From Marinomonas ostreistagni (GTDB lineage Bacteria; Pseudomonadota; Gammaproteobacteria; Pseudomonadales; Marinomonadaceae), in the NCBI RefSeq assembly GCF_016461785.1, contig NZ_JAEMUH010000003.1, forward strand, positions 228,449 through 292,448: a DNA stretch of 64,000 nucleotides, read 5' to 3'. Of the stretch, positions 36,959-46,730 are shown piece after piece (the first letter of the stretch is position 1; each line of letters starts with the position of its first letter). Made by a program: the position numbers and the translations under genes. The notes below the pieces were generated by a model. The model searched no databases. It worked only from the letters and a program-made list of their open reading frames with translations, and was not told the origin of the DNA.

Positions 36959-39238
36959 TTATGAGATGTCTGCAAAACTAACTAAGCGATCTCGACCAAG
37001 CTCTTTTGCTTCGTACAAAGCCTTATCAGCATTTGAAAGAGCTGTACTGCTGTTATCCTCATAAAATTTTGCAAGTCCGACACTGACAGTCACTGAAGAA
37101 TTATCTGGTAAAGGAAACTCAGATAGCCGAATCGATTCTATTAAATCGTTTAAGAAGGACGCCGCTTGTATACTCTCCAAATCATGTAGAACAATGGCAA
37201 ACTCCTCACCTCCAATACGTGCAATAAAGTGAGGAGGCATAATTTTTTCTTTAAGTATCGCTCCAATTTGGCGAATCACTTCGTCGCCCACCTCATGGCC
37301 AAATTGATCGTTTATTCGTTTGAAGTGATCAATATCTATAATGGCAAAATATGTTTTATCTGATGAGGTGACTGCACCAAGATACTCTCTAAAAGCCCTG
37401 CGATTACTCAGTCCTGATAATGTATCTGTCATGGCCATTTTTAGTAGCTGATCTTCTGCCTTCAAGCGTGCTTTTTCCAGTTCAACGGCATGAAATAAGC
37501 CTGCTAATGCATCTCGTAACGGTTGTAAGAACTCAGCATCCTCGTTTGTGTAATTATTGAACTTGTTTGCTAAACCAATCATGCCCGTTACTTCGCCTTG
37601 CAGCTGAATTGGAAGACCCATGAAGCGGTAAATGGGAGGGTGTCCTTTTGGTGTGCCAACAGATGCTGGGTGGCTGCCGAGCTGATTGCTAATCACTGTT
37701 TGTTCACTTTTGATTGTTTCACCAAAGAGATTATCAAACGAATCGAAGTAAAGCTTTCTACCTTTATAGAGCTCAACTAATGCCTCGCTGGCACTGTTCC
37801 AACTTAATTCAGAGATAGCATGAATGAATAATCGGCGTTTGTTTTCTTCGAACACAATTTGACCAATAAAGGCAAATTGACTATCAGCGATATCGATCAA
37901 CTCAGGTAAGATCGCTTGGCAAGCGCTCGATAAGTCGTGATTTTCTAGGTATGCCGCACGCGCTTTATTGATAAAGCCTAATAATTGGCTTTGTTTCATC
38001 TGGTGGATTTCAGCCAGTTTCCGCTCTGTAATGTCTCTATGGGTTCCTGCTAAGCGGATGGCTTTGCCCATTTCGTCCCGTTCAACCACGCGGCCATATG
38101 TTTCTATCCAAACCCAACTATTGTTTTCATGGCGCATTCGATATATCGCCGAATAGATATTAGTTTCACCTTTTAGATGGGCTTCAATTTTATTGCTAAC
38201 ACTACTAAGATCAGCTGGGTGTATACGCTGTCGCCAAAAACGGCTGCTACCGTCATAGAATTCATAATCTACACCAATAATATCACACCACCTCTTGTTC
38301 ACTTGAGTGTGGTCTGTATCAAGTCGGTAGTCCCAAGTGCCGAGTTCTGAAGCTTCTAATAATAATCGCATTTGTCGATTGGTATCATTGAGACGCTTTT
38401 CAAAGTGTTGCTGCTCTGTGTGATCTGTTGCGATTGCATGTATGGTTTGTAAACGGCCGGTTTGATCGAAAAAGGCTTTTGATAGCAATCTAACCCAGAT
38501 ACTGTTCGATGCTTGGTTTAGCTCAAGTTTCGTCTCTGTGGTTTCAACGCCACTGAGGTGATTCTGGATCATGAAATGAAACTCTTCTTGGCTAGGTTGA
38601 GACAAGAAAGATTCAAAACTCTGCTGATGAGTTGTGATGTACTCGTAGTCTAACCCTAATACCTCTTTAACATTGCGCGTCACAGTTTGTAAATTCAACC
38701 CATTATCATAGCGCCAGCAGATCATGACGGCAGGAGATTGGTCTAATAAACTGTGTTCATTTTGCAGTTGATAATGCTCTTTTTTGAGAGCTAAGTGGTC
38801 GCTTATCACCGAGCTTAATTGCGTGAGGCTACTGCATTGCTCAGGCGTAAAGTGTCGAGGTCGAGTATCTACTAGGCATAAGCTTCCTATAACCGTACCT
38901 TCAATAACTAGAGGGGTGCCAGCATAGAACCTTAAATCTGGGTGCTTATCTAATAACTTTGTTTGAGTGTATCGTTTATCCATCAATAAGTCGGGGATGA
39001 TGACTTGTTGCTCTTCTTTTAGAACCAAACCGCAAAGAGCATCTTCAATAGGTGATTGCTCTACCTCTAACCCAAATCGAGATTGAAATACAAAATGGCC
39101 TTTATGGGCAATGGCCGTCATCGTGACAGGTACGTCAAAAAGTTGCGCAATCGAGCTGACTAATTGCTTGATGGTTGAGTCTTCAGAACGAGCCAGACTG
39201 TATTTATTAATGAGCTCTTGACGTTTTTGATGAGGCAT
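36959..39238 (-). CDS. GAF-PAS-PAS-GAF diguanylate cyclase
   Basis: A 759-aa cytoplasmic protein without obvious membrane segments. The order is GAF (about 15-155), PAS (170-285), PAS with PAC motif GTHRDITERKLAEI (290-410), GAF (430-590) and GGDEF (600-759). The active-site loop reads RIGGEEF, so cyclase activity is likely. No RxxD inhibitory site is seen five residues before it. It converges on the HD-GYP gene, placing c-di-GMP synthesis and breakdown genes side by side. Confidence 0.9.
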   Translation of the reverse strand: MPHQKRQELINKYSLARSEDSTIKQLVSSIAQLFDVPVTMTAIAHKGHFVFQSRFGLEVEQSPIEDALCGLVLKEEQQVIIPDLLMDKRYTQTKLLDKHPDLRFYAGTPLVIEGTVIGSLCLVDTRPRHFTPEQCSSLTQLSSVISDHLALKKEHYQLQNEHSLLDQSPAVMICWRYDNGLNLQTVTRNVKEVLGLDYEYITTHQQSFESFLSQPSQEEFHFMIQNHLSGVETTETKLELNQASNSIWVRLLSKAFFDQTGRLQTIHAIATDHTEQQHFEKRLNDTNRQMRLLLEASELGTWDYRLDTDHTQVNKRWCDIIGVDYEFYDGSSRFWRQRIHPADLSSVSNKIEAHLKGETNIYSAIYRMRHENNSWVWIETYGRVVERDEMGKAIRLAGTHRDITERKLAEIHQMKQSQLLGFINKARAAYLENHDLSSACQAILPELIDIADSQFAFIGQIVFEENKRRLFIHAISELSWNSASEALVELYKGRKLYFDSFDNLFGETIKSEQTVISNQLGSHPASVGTPKGHPPIYRFMGLPIQLQGEVTGMIGLANKFNNYTNEDAEFLQPLRDALAGLFHAVELEKARLKAEDQLLKMAMTDTLSGLSNRRAFREYLGAVTSSDKTYFAIIDIDHFKRINDQFGHEVGDEVIRQIGAILKEKIMPPHFIARIGGEEFAIVLHDLESIQAASFLNDLIESIRLSEFPLPDNSSVTVSVGLAKFYEDNSSTALSNADKALYEAKELGRDRLVSFADIS

Positions 39239-39437
39239 CTAAATCCCTGAAAAGTTTATTAACCGATTAATATTAGACTCTTTTAATGGAAAAGCTGAAG
39301 GCAAATTAACCAATTGCTACAAATCACTTTAAACCCTTAACAAAGGGATAACAGAAGGCTTGCAGATTAAAACTAATTAGCGACTTATAGTAAGACTAGT
39401 CGGTAATTAATACTGATTAAAGGTAACTGGAGGCGTC

Positions 39438-39755
39438 ATGAAAACACTTATCATGGTGCTAGGGATGGTGCTTTTGTCTGGATGCAGTGACCAAAACCTG
39501 GAAAAGACAGATCTTCAAAATGGGAAAGAACTGTTTGGCTTGTATTGTGCAAGCTGTCACAAAGAAACGGGTAACGGTCAGTTTTTATTGGGTATTCCAC
39601 GAAATAATGACACTCACATGAGTATCAACGAAGTGGCATCTCTCATTAGAGTTGGTCACAAAGACCTTGATAATATGCCAACATTCCCTCAACTTTCGTC
39701 ACCTCAAGCCTATGCCATTTCTTCCTACCTCAAACATAAGCTTGGTGCCCAGTAG
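39438..39755 (+). CDS. Small class I cytochrome c lipoprotein
   Basis: A 105-aa protein with an N-terminal lipobox (LLSGC, acylated Cys about residue 16), so it is probably anchored in a membrane facing the periplasm. The haem-binding motif CASCH is near residues 39-43 and the likely axial Met is in NMPTF. It resembles the small cytochromes that accept electrons from alcohol or other dehydrogenases, but no dehydrogenase is next to it. A GGAGG ribosome site precedes the ATG. Confidence 0.85.
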   Translation: MKTLIMVLGMVLLSGCSDQNLEKTDLQNGKELFGLYCASCHKETGNGQFLLGIPRNNDTHMSINEVASLIRVGHKDLDNMPTFPQLSSPQAYAISSYLKHKLGAQ

Positions 39756-39876
39756 TTGCAACTAGGTAAAGGCAAGCTTTGAATGAACTATATTGTTTAG
39801 TGTATAGCCACTAAACCATTGACCGTGCTCTTACTCACTTGAGATACAACGTATGCGTTTAGGTTAAGGAGACCTA

Positions 39877-40257
39877 ATGAAAAAAAATAATAAAGCATTC
39901 AGGCATATGGACAGTATGATCGATGAACAGGTTGAGAATCTGAGGCGTAACGTCACAAAATTGGGCGGCACTTGTGTCGGCAAGAACGAAACCGATGAAA
40001 AGCAAGTTAGCGAACAGCTAAAGAACCTTGAGGTCGAAATGTGGAAGGTGATGGAGGTAACAAATTTCCCCCAAGAGTACTTAAAAAAAGAGTTAAATGT
40101 TGCTCAATGTCTTGAGCGTTATTGCCAACAGATTCGTCTGCAAGCGGTATCAGAAATGAACCTTTGCTGCATTGAAGAAGAGATACTGTTTAAGAAGAAA
40201 CTGGATGAATATGAATGGTTGGTCTGGCAATACAAAACCCTACAAAGTAATCAATAA
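39877..40257 (+). CDS. Hypothetical protein, cytoplasmic
   Basis: A 126-aa charged protein I do not recognise. It has no signal peptide or membrane segment. The sequence looks mostly helical, with four scattered cysteines (in GGTCVG, AQCLERYC and NLCCIEEE) and a possible coiled-coil tendency. AAGGAGA lies 7 bases before the ATG, which supports translation. It stands alone between the cytochrome c gene and a tRNA gene. Confidence 0.65.
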   Translation: MKKNNKAFRHMDSMIDEQVENLRRNVTKLGGTCVGKNETDEKQVSEQLKNLEVEMWKVMEVTNFPQEYLKKELNVAQCLERYCQQIRLQAVSEMNLCCIEEEILFKKKLDEYEWLVWQYKTLQSNQ

Positions 40258-40294
40258 GGCACACTTGCTCGAGCCATTATTACTTTATTAGGAA

Positions 40295-40371
40295 TGGTAC
40301 ACCCGAAAGGATTTGAACCTTCGACCTCGCCCTCCGGAGGGGCGCGCTCTATCCAGCTGAGCTACGGGTGC
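40295..40371 (-). tRNA. tRNA-Arg (CCG)
   Basis: A 77-base cloverleaf on the minus strand. The acceptor stem GCACCCG pairs with CGGGTGT. The D-arm starts GCTC, the anticodon stem-loop is CGCCC-CTCCGGA-GGGCG giving anticodon CCG (reads CGG, Arg), and the T-loop is TTCAAAT. The discriminator A and an encoded CCA end at 40295. Confidence 0.95.
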
Positions 40372-40554
40372 ATCACTTAGGCGGCGCATTATAAGGGGTT
40401 GAGGAGTAAGTCACAAGATGGATCGTTTCAAGAAGTCTAAAACTTATAAAGTTGCGTATATTTACTGTGTATTTTTGTAGGATTTGAAGTTGATTTGCTG
40501 CAAATGAGTTACCTTTAGAGGTGCGTATTCAATAACTGGATTTAGGGGAATTGT

Positions 40555-41445
40555 ATGGCCATGCCAGATCTCAAAAAAGTTGTTTACTCGAGCGTTGTTT
40601 CTGCCCTGTTAATGTCTTCAACCGCATATGCTGCACCGCAAATGTCAAAACTACCGACCTCTGCATGGGGACTGACTGATCAAAATGTGCTGTTTAATGT
40701 GAACCCTTATCAGCCTGATGTTGTCGTAAAGTCTGTGTCGTTAACTGGATTGCAAGGTGAAGATCAATTAATAGGTATCGATTATCGAGTAGCGAGAGGA
40801 GACCTTTATGGACTCGCAAACTCCGGTCGGATCTACGTGATTAATACCTCTACTGGTAAAGCTTCGCTGGTAAATGGTTCAGATGTTGTGCCTGAAATGG
40901 CCGTAGGGCCTTATGGTTTTGACTTCAACCCTGCTGCTGATAAGCTGCGAGTGGTTGGTAATAAAAACCGTAATTTGCGACTAGACCCTGATAGCGGTGC
41001 AAAAGTTGATTTTGATAAGAATATATCCGGTATTCAAACGGACCCTAACTTAGTATTTGACTCTCAGGACCCAATGGCTGGAGAGTTTCCTGATATTGTT
41101 GCGGCTGCGTACACTTATAATCCAAATGATAGTAAGCTCACAACAAACTACGCAATTGATAGACGTTCTGGAAAACTCTTAATGCAAGGAACGAAAGAAG
41201 GTGTATTGCCATCTGTATCTCCTAATCTTGGAGTGTTATACACCATTGGTGATTTAGGAACAGGGCCTTTAAAAGACGCATCGTTTGACATAAGTGACGT
41301 CAGCAACACTGCATTTGCGGCATTATTATCAGCGAATGAGCAAGAAACTGTCTTAGTGGAAGTGGATTTATTAACGGGTGCTGCATCAAAGGTCGGAACA
41401 TTTGGTGATGGCTCTCATGTGGTTGGTTTTGCAATCGAACCTTAA
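40555..41445 (+). CDS. DUF4394-domain exported protein
   Basis: A 296-aa protein with a signal peptide (VVYSSVVSALLMSSTAYA, cleavage after AYA). The mature part matches the DUF4394 pattern: repeated beta-propeller-like units such as LIGIDYRVARGDLYGLANSG, YGFDFNPAADKLRVVG and NLRLDPDSG. It is probably periplasmic or extracellular. Function unknown. It leads a likely operon with a cupredoxin-like protein (22 bases later) and a GGDEF/EAL protein. The start could be this ATG or the one two codons on. Confidence 0.85.
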   Translation: MAMPDLKKVVYSSVVSALLMSSTAYAAPQMSKLPTSAWGLTDQNVLFNVNPYQPDVVVKSVSLTGLQGEDQLIGIDYRVARGDLYGLANSGRIYVINTSTGKASLVNGSDVVPEMAVGPYGFDFNPAADKLRVVGNKNRNLRLDPDSGAKVDFDKNISGIQTDPNLVFDSQDPMAGEFPDIVAAAYTYNPNDSKLTTNYAIDRRSGKLLMQGTKEGVLPSVSPNLGVLYTIGDLGTGPLKDASFDISDVSNTAFAALLSANEQETVLVEVDLLTGAASKVGTFGDGSHVVGFAIEP

Positions 41446-41467
41446 TGGAGTTGAGTTGGATTAAATT

Positions 41468-42079
41468 ATGGCATTAAACCTAAAAAGAGATATTTGTTTT
41501 GCACTGTGCTTAATGCCAACCTTGGCTTGGTCTGATGTATCAATAAAAATTGTTGATGCATCAGGGCAACCATTAAGTACCGCTGTCGTTTTTTTGAAAT
41601 CTCCAGATATTATCTCATCAAGTAGACCGTTAACTGGGGTTGAGATTGCTCAGAAGGACCGTCAGTTTATACCTGGTGTACAGGTGGTAACGGTAGGTAC
41701 AGCCATAGAATTTCCTAACTTAGATGATGTCAGACATCATGTTTATTCTTTCTCGCCAGCTAAAATTTTTGAGTTAAAGCTTTATGCACAAAAGCCCGAA
41801 GCCCCTGTAACATTTGAAGAAACAGGTATTATCGAATTAGGCTGTAACATTCACGATAGTATGCTTGGTTGGGTTTTAGTGAACGATTCATCGATTTATG
41901 CAACGACGAATGATCAGGGGCTGGTAACGTTTCCTGGATATAAGGCAGGAGATTACTCTATTGATGTTTGGCATAAAAATTTCCCCTACGGCGCCCCTTT
42001 TGAAAGCTTCAAGGTGCAGGTCACAGATAATGATAGCGCTCATACACTGCAACTAGAAACGCAAGGAGTTTCTTTTTAA
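41468..42079 (+). CDS. Periplasmic cupredoxin-like protein
   Basis: A 203-aa exported protein with signal sequence ending near LAWS. It has a plastocyanin/MauL-like fold: a His in DDVRHHVYSFSP and the C-terminal ligand set C-x2-H-x3-M in GCNIHDSM. These are the ligands of a type 1 copper centre. The rest (GYKAGDYSIDVWH) looks like a beta-sandwich carboxypeptidase-like region. The stop shares its last base with the start of the EAL gene, implying tight coupling. Redox or copper sensing is a guess. Confidence 0.8.
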   Translation: MALNLKRDICFALCLMPTLAWSDVSIKIVDASGQPLSTAVVFLKSPDIISSSRPLTGVEIAQKDRQFIPGVQVVTVGTAIEFPNLDDVRHHVYSFSPAKIFELKLYAQKPEAPVTFEETGIIELGCNIHDSMLGWVLVNDSSIYATTNDQGLVTFPGYKAGDYSIDVWHKNFPYGAPFESFKVQVTDNDSAHTLQLETQGVSF

Positions 42080-44451
42080 TGACGGCCTTGCCACGCTGGA
42101 TGCATATTCGTTTATCTGTCCGTTTCATTTTAATAACCTTGATACTGCTAATCTTTATTCAGACCATTGGGTTTTGGATTGTACAGACTGCTGTAGAACG
42201 TTATGTAAGAGATGATATTCAGCATTCGATCGCTGTATCTGAGAGAGTGTGGAATAAATTAATCATTCAAAACCATCAGCAGCTGGTCGAAGGTGCAGAA
42301 CTATTGGCATCAGACTTCGGCTTTAGGTCGGCGGTTGCATCAAAAGATGAAAACACTATTTCTTCCGCTTTAGCTAACAGTGCTCAACGAATAGGCGCAT
42401 CTGTCGCAATCTTGGTCGATCAGCAATGGCATCTAAAAGCGACTTCTAAAGATGACATGATGAAGTCGAGTAAATTAGTCTCCTTAATTGATGAGTTGGC
42501 AGCGACTCGCCAAGAAAAAGGAGAAGAGGCTTATATCACCGCTCTTTATAGTGGTGCGCCAACCCAGTTTGTTGTTGTACCTGTGAAAGCCCCGCGCTTA
42601 GTTGGTTATGTCATTATGGGCTTTGCTATCGAGCGGGATATGGTTGCAGAAGCGAGCGATTTATCTGGCATTGATGTCGTCCTGATGTCGAACAATGGGG
42701 CTTCATCTGTCAAAGTTATGGCCAGCTCTGATCGTTTGGAGGAGCACTTTTTACAAGATATTCCGGGACGTTTTTTTCTTGAAGATCTAGCGTTTGATAT
42801 GCGTGTTGCGCAAGAGACTTTTGTGAGTGTGATTCATGGACAGGAAGTCATTGGTGGCTTTCTCAGTCTCGCTTTCATGAAATCCTTAGAGGAAGCAGGT
42901 ACACAGTTTGATGAGTTGTTTCATCAATATTTGGTTATTACTCTTATAGGTTTAGTCATCTTTGCCGTAGCCGTGACTTGGTTATCCCGCCGCGTCACTC
43001 GTCCTCTGGAGCGTTTAACAGATGCGACAGGTGCTCTACAAGAAGGAAACTATGACGTAGAGGTGAGTGGTGTGGGGCGCATGGACGAGGTTGGTGCATT
43101 GGCTCGAAGCTTCGATGGCATGCGTAGCAGCATTAAAGATCAGCGAGAAACGATTTTTAAATTAGCCTATAACGATGCATTAACAGGCCTGCCAAACCGC
43201 TTGAGCTTCCGTCAAAAAGTTGCTGACTTGATTGAGTCGGGCGAAGTGAGTTCTCTCAGTGTAATCACTATTAACTTAGATCGTTTTAAACAAGTAAATG
43301 ATGTTCTTGGTTATGAAATGGGTGATGAAATTCTCAAGGCCACTGCGACTAGGTTACTTGGCGAGGCTTGTTCTGCTCAAGATAAGTTAGCGCGGGTGAG
43401 TGGTGATGAATTCTCGGTGCTTGTGTTACCTTCTGAAGATACACCTATGAAAATTGCTCAATCTCTTTTAGCTCGCTTAAATGAACCAATGGAGATTGAT
43501 CATAACCTGATTGACTTAAGTGCCAGTATTGGCATTGCATCGTGGCCGATTGATGCGCAGCAATGCGATGCATTAATCAATGCTTCGCAAGTTGCAATGT
43601 ATGCTGCTAAGCGCCGTAGTGAAGATATTATTTCCTACAAAAGTGAGTTTGTAACATCGACTCCAGAAAGTTTGAGTCTTCTCTCTGAGCTTCGCCAAGC
43701 CGTGACGAATAACGAACTCAGAGTATACTTACAACCAAAAGTTTCAACTGTCGATCATCGTGTCATTGCGGCTGAGGCCTTAGTTCGTTGGCAGCACCCA
43801 GAGAAAGGGCTTGTACCGCCTTTTAAATTTGTCCCTTTTGCGGAGCAAACTGGTTTTATCAGGGAGTTAACAAAATGGATGATTCGCTCTTTGGCATCTC
43901 AGTGGCAAGGCCTTCAATTGGGGCATGAGGTTTTTCGAGTGTCAGTGAATTTATCAACTAGGGACCTATTGTCTCCCACTTTTCCGGACTTTGTTCAGCA
44001 AACCCTTCATGACTTCCAGGTTCCAACAACAGGGGTTTGTTTAGAAATAACGGAAAGTGCCATTATGGACGATCCAACTTTTGCTGAGCAGACATTAGCT
44101 AAGCTATCCAATATGGGATTCAGGCTCTCCATTGATGATTTTGGTACAGGCTATTCATCGCTCGGTTATTTAAAACGCTTGCCGGTGAACGAACTCAAGG
44201 TGGATCAATCATTCGTATTTGGCATGATTGAAGATAACAATGATCGTACGATAGTGCAGTCTACGATCGACTTAGCGCACAATTTAGGTCTTGAAGTCGT
44301 TGCAGAAGGTGTTGAGACAGAAGCAATGTACTTGGCCTTAAGAGAGCTCGGGTGTGAAGAAGCCCAAGGCTACTTCATTGGTAAGCCCATGCCGGTTGAA
44401 GAATTTATAGTGTGGCGCGATCAATGGCATAAAGAGCATGGTTTAGCATAA
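42079..44451 (+). CDS. Membrane GGDEF-EAL protein with periplasmic sensor domain
   Basis: A 790-aa protein. A membrane segment (about 15-35), a periplasmic sensor of roughly 250 residues (dCache-like in length), a second segment (about 285-305), HAMP (305-360), GGDEF (370-525) and EAL (540-790). The cyclase signature reads VSGDEF rather than GGDEF, so cyclase activity is uncertain. The phosphodiesterase motif is intact (AAEALVRW, later DDFGTGYSSL and KVDQSFV). It is coupled to the cupredoxin gene. I read it as a c-di-GMP phosphodiesterase controlled from the periplasm. Confidence 0.9.
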   Translation: MTALPRWMHIRLSVRFILITLILLIFIQTIGFWIVQTAVERYVRDDIQHSIAVSERVWNKLIIQNHQQLVEGAELLASDFGFRSAVASKDENTISSALANSAQRIGASVAILVDQQWHLKATSKDDMMKSSKLVSLIDELAATRQEKGEEAYITALYSGAPTQFVVVPVKAPRLVGYVIMGFAIERDMVAEASDLSGIDVVLMSNNGASSVKVMASSDRLEEHFLQDIPGRFFLEDLAFDMRVAQETFVSVIHGQEVIGGFLSLAFMKSLEEAGTQFDELFHQYLVITLIGLVIFAVAVTWLSRRVTRPLERLTDATGALQEGNYDVEVSGVGRMDEVGALARSFDGMRSSIKDQRETIFKLAYNDALTGLPNRLSFRQKVADLIESGEVSSLSVITINLDRFKQVNDVLGYEMGDEILKATATRLLGEACSAQDKLARVSGDEFSVLVLPSEDTPMKIAQSLLARLNEPMEIDHNLIDLSASIGIASWPIDAQQCDALINASQVAMYAAKRRSEDIISYKSEFVTSTPESLSLLSELRQAVTNNELRVYLQPKVSTVDHRVIAAEALVRWQHPEKGLVPPFKFVPFAEQTGFIRELTKWMIRSLASQWQGLQLGHEVFRVSVNLSTRDLLSPTFPDFVQQTLHDFQVPTTGVCLEITESAIMDDPTFAEQTLAKLSNMGFRLSIDDFGTGYSSLGYLKRLPVNELKVDQSFVFGMIEDNNDRTIVQSTIDLAHNLGLEVVAEGVETEAMYLALRELGCEEAQGYFIGKPMPVEEFIVWRDQWHKEHGLA

Positions 44452-44525
44452 TTTAATGAGAACTTAGTGCTGCTAACGGTCTTATTGGAAGATACCGCCT
44501 TATAGGTTTTATTGGGGTTTTGATG

Positions 44526-44558
44526 AAAGCGTTTCTAATTTCGTAGAAACGCTTTTTT
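44526..44558 (+). terminator. Terminator after GGDEF-EAL gene
   Basis: A 12-base stem AAAGCGTTTCTA / TAGAAACGCTTT with a 6-base loop and a T run, 75 bases past the stop. Confidence 0.88.
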
Positions 44559-44617
44559 CTTAAAATCCATTGTTCTCTGCTCAACGTATTCCTTATCAAA
44601 GGATAAGGAGACAGATT

Positions 44618-45280
44618 ATGTTTGTGCTACATCATTTGGAGAACTCGCGCTCACAGCGAATTGCATGGGCATTGGAACACCTGTGTTTGCCCTATGAAGT
44701 TAAACTGTACCAACGTAAAGCCGATAATACCGCTCCAGACTCTTTAAAGCATGTTCACCCGCTCGGCCACGCTCCGATTTTGCAAATGGAAGAGGTGACT
44801 GTTGCTGAATCAGGTGCAATTTTAGAGTTTTTAGCAGATGAATATGATGCCGAGAATAAACTTAAACCTGATGGTAAAGTGGCGCTTAGGAAATATCGCT
44901 ATTGGATGCACTTCGCCGAGGGGAGCTTTATGCCTTTGTTGGTCATGTTACTCCTGTTCAAGAAAATTCCGACCCAGCCTATGCCATTTTTTATTAAGCC
45001 CATTGCTAAGGCTATCTGTAATAAAGTGATTGACAGCTTTATTCTTCCGAGATTAAACGATGTTCTTGCTTTGATTGAAAAACACCTTGAAGTGAACCAT
45101 TGGTTTGCCGGTGAAAAGGTGAGTGGTGCGGATATGCAAATGAGCTTTCCCATTCTTGCGGTTAACTCTGTACAGACATTGGAGCAGTTTCCAGCTATGG
45201 CGTCTTGGTTAGCCAGAGTTCGAGAGCAAGACTCATATCAAAGAGCGGTAGGGAAAGTAGGGGAGTTCTCACCCTTTTAG
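44618..45280 (+). CDS. Glutathione S-transferase family protein
   Basis: A 220-aa GST. The N-terminal thioredoxin-like domain has LENSRSQRIAWALEHL and the glutathione-contact motif VAESGAILEFLAD (the ESxAI pattern). The C-terminal helical domain contains NHWFAGEKVSGADMQMSFP, with the N-capping box. The start at 44618 follows AAGGAG at 44605-44610. The substrate is unknown. It has its own terminator upstream and stands alone. Confidence 0.88.
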   Translation: MFVLHHLENSRSQRIAWALEHLCLPYEVKLYQRKADNTAPDSLKHVHPLGHAPILQMEEVTVAESGAILEFLADEYDAENKLKPDGKVALRKYRYWMHFAEGSFMPLLVMLLLFKKIPTQPMPFFIKPIAKAICNKVIDSFILPRLNDVLALIEKHLEVNHWFAGEKVSGADMQMSFPILAVNSVQTLEQFPAMASWLARVREQDSYQRAVGKVGEFSPF

Positions 45281-45372
45281 GACAAAATTGCACAATGCTT
45301 CACAGGCAGTTGTTCTAAGATAGAATTTAACGTAACGTCGAATTTTCCTTCTTATCACCTCAAGGACGAACT

Positions 45373-46593
45373 GTGTCTAAACCTGTTAAATTACTCAGTA
45401 TTGCCGTTGCATTTGCCTGTATTTTGCTTGCCCTTAACTTTGGTTTGAGGTCCTCGATGGGCTTCTTTATGGCACCCATTTCCAGTGAGTTTGGCTATGG
45501 AAGAGAAGTATTTGCCATGTCCTTGGCATTACAGAATTTATGGTGGGGCCTAACACAACCAATCGCTGGCGCAATCTCGGACCGATTTGGCACCTTAAAA
45601 ACCGTCTTGGCTGGTACGATTCTTTATGCTCTAGGGTTGTATGTTACAGCGAATGCCAGTGGTGCCGCTGAACTGCATTTAGGTTCCGGTTTCCTAATGG
45701 GAATGGGGATTGCCGCTACAGGTTTTGGTGTTGTGCTGCCTGCTATGGCGCGCATGGTTGCTCCAGAAAAACGGGCCTTTGCACTAGGGTTAGGTAGTGC
45801 TGCTGGCTCAGCAGGGCAGTTGTTGGTAGTTCCGGTTGCTCAGTCGTTCTTATCGGCATACGGTTGGAGTTCGGCATTATTATTACTGGCGGCCTGTGCC
45901 CTGTTAATGGTGGTGTGTGCATTACCTCTAGCCCGTGATGGGGCGAACAGCAGCAATGCTGAAAGTAATTCTGGGCAAACCGCTAAACAAGCGTTACAAG
46001 AAGCGGGCGCTTACTCACATTACTGGCTATTGGTGGCAGGCTTTTTTGTCTGCGGCTTCCAATTGGCTTTCATTACCGTACACATGCCAGCCTTTTTATC
46101 CGATAAAGGGTTCGAGCCGGATGTTGCAGTGATGAGCTTGGCACTCATTGGTCTGTTTAATATCTTCGGTTGCTTACTCTCTGGTTCATGGTCGGGTAAG
46201 TACTCTAAAAAAACACTGTTAGCCTACATCTATGGTATACGCGCCATTGTGATTGCCATCTTTATGCTTTATCCGATGACAGCTGGCAGTGTATATGTGT
46301 TTGCTATCGCGACCGGTTTGCTGTGGTTGGCGACAGTGCCACCAACATCTGGCCTTGTGGGACAAATGTTTGGTCTAAAGCATATGGGGATGCTGTATGG
46401 AATCGTCTTCTTAAGCCACCAAGTGGGATCCTTCTGTGGCGTGTGGTTAGGTGGTTATCTTTACGATACAACGGGCTCCTATGATGTGGTGTGGTGGGCC
46501 GCTTCAATCATCGCGATGATAACAGCCATCATCCATTTATTTATTGATGAGCGACCTGTTGCGCGCTTGCGTTCTGAGACGTCATTGGCTTGA
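45373..46593 (+). CDS. MFS transporter (OFA/aromatic-acid-like)
   Basis: A 406-aa membrane protein with about twelve hydrophobic helices. The loop 2-3 signature reads GAISDRFGTLKTV, and loop 8-9 has GSWSGKYSKKTLL. The first codon is GTG with AAGGAC upstream. Subgroup and substrate cannot be fixed. The layout, with a short central loop near residue 200, resembles monocarboxylate or organic-acid carriers. It lies 138 bases before aroQ on the same strand. Confidence 0.85.
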   Translation: MSKPVKLLSIAVAFACILLALNFGLRSSMGFFMAPISSEFGYGREVFAMSLALQNLWWGLTQPIAGAISDRFGTLKTVLAGTILYALGLYVTANASGAAELHLGSGFLMGMGIAATGFGVVLPAMARMVAPEKRAFALGLGSAAGSAGQLLVVPVAQSFLSAYGWSSALLLLAACALLMVVCALPLARDGANSSNAESNSGQTAKQALQEAGAYSHYWLLVAGFFVCGFQLAFITVHMPAFLSDKGFEPDVAVMSLALIGLFNIFGCLLSGSWSGKYSKKTLLAYIYGIRAIVIAIFMLYPMTAGSVYVFAIATGLLWLATVPPTSGLVGQMFGLKHMGMLYGIVFLSHQVGSFCGVWLGGYLYDTTGSYDVVWWAASIIAMITAIIHLFIDERPVARLRSETSLA

Positions 46594-46730
46594 TACTTAA
46601 TTATTGAGCTAATTTTTAAGTGAAAAAATCATATTAAAAGTGAACGGCATTGTTTAGGTAAGTGATATATTTACCGCTTATTTTACAATCGATGCACTGC
46701 GTCAGGGTGCAATGTTATTTGGGAGTAAGT

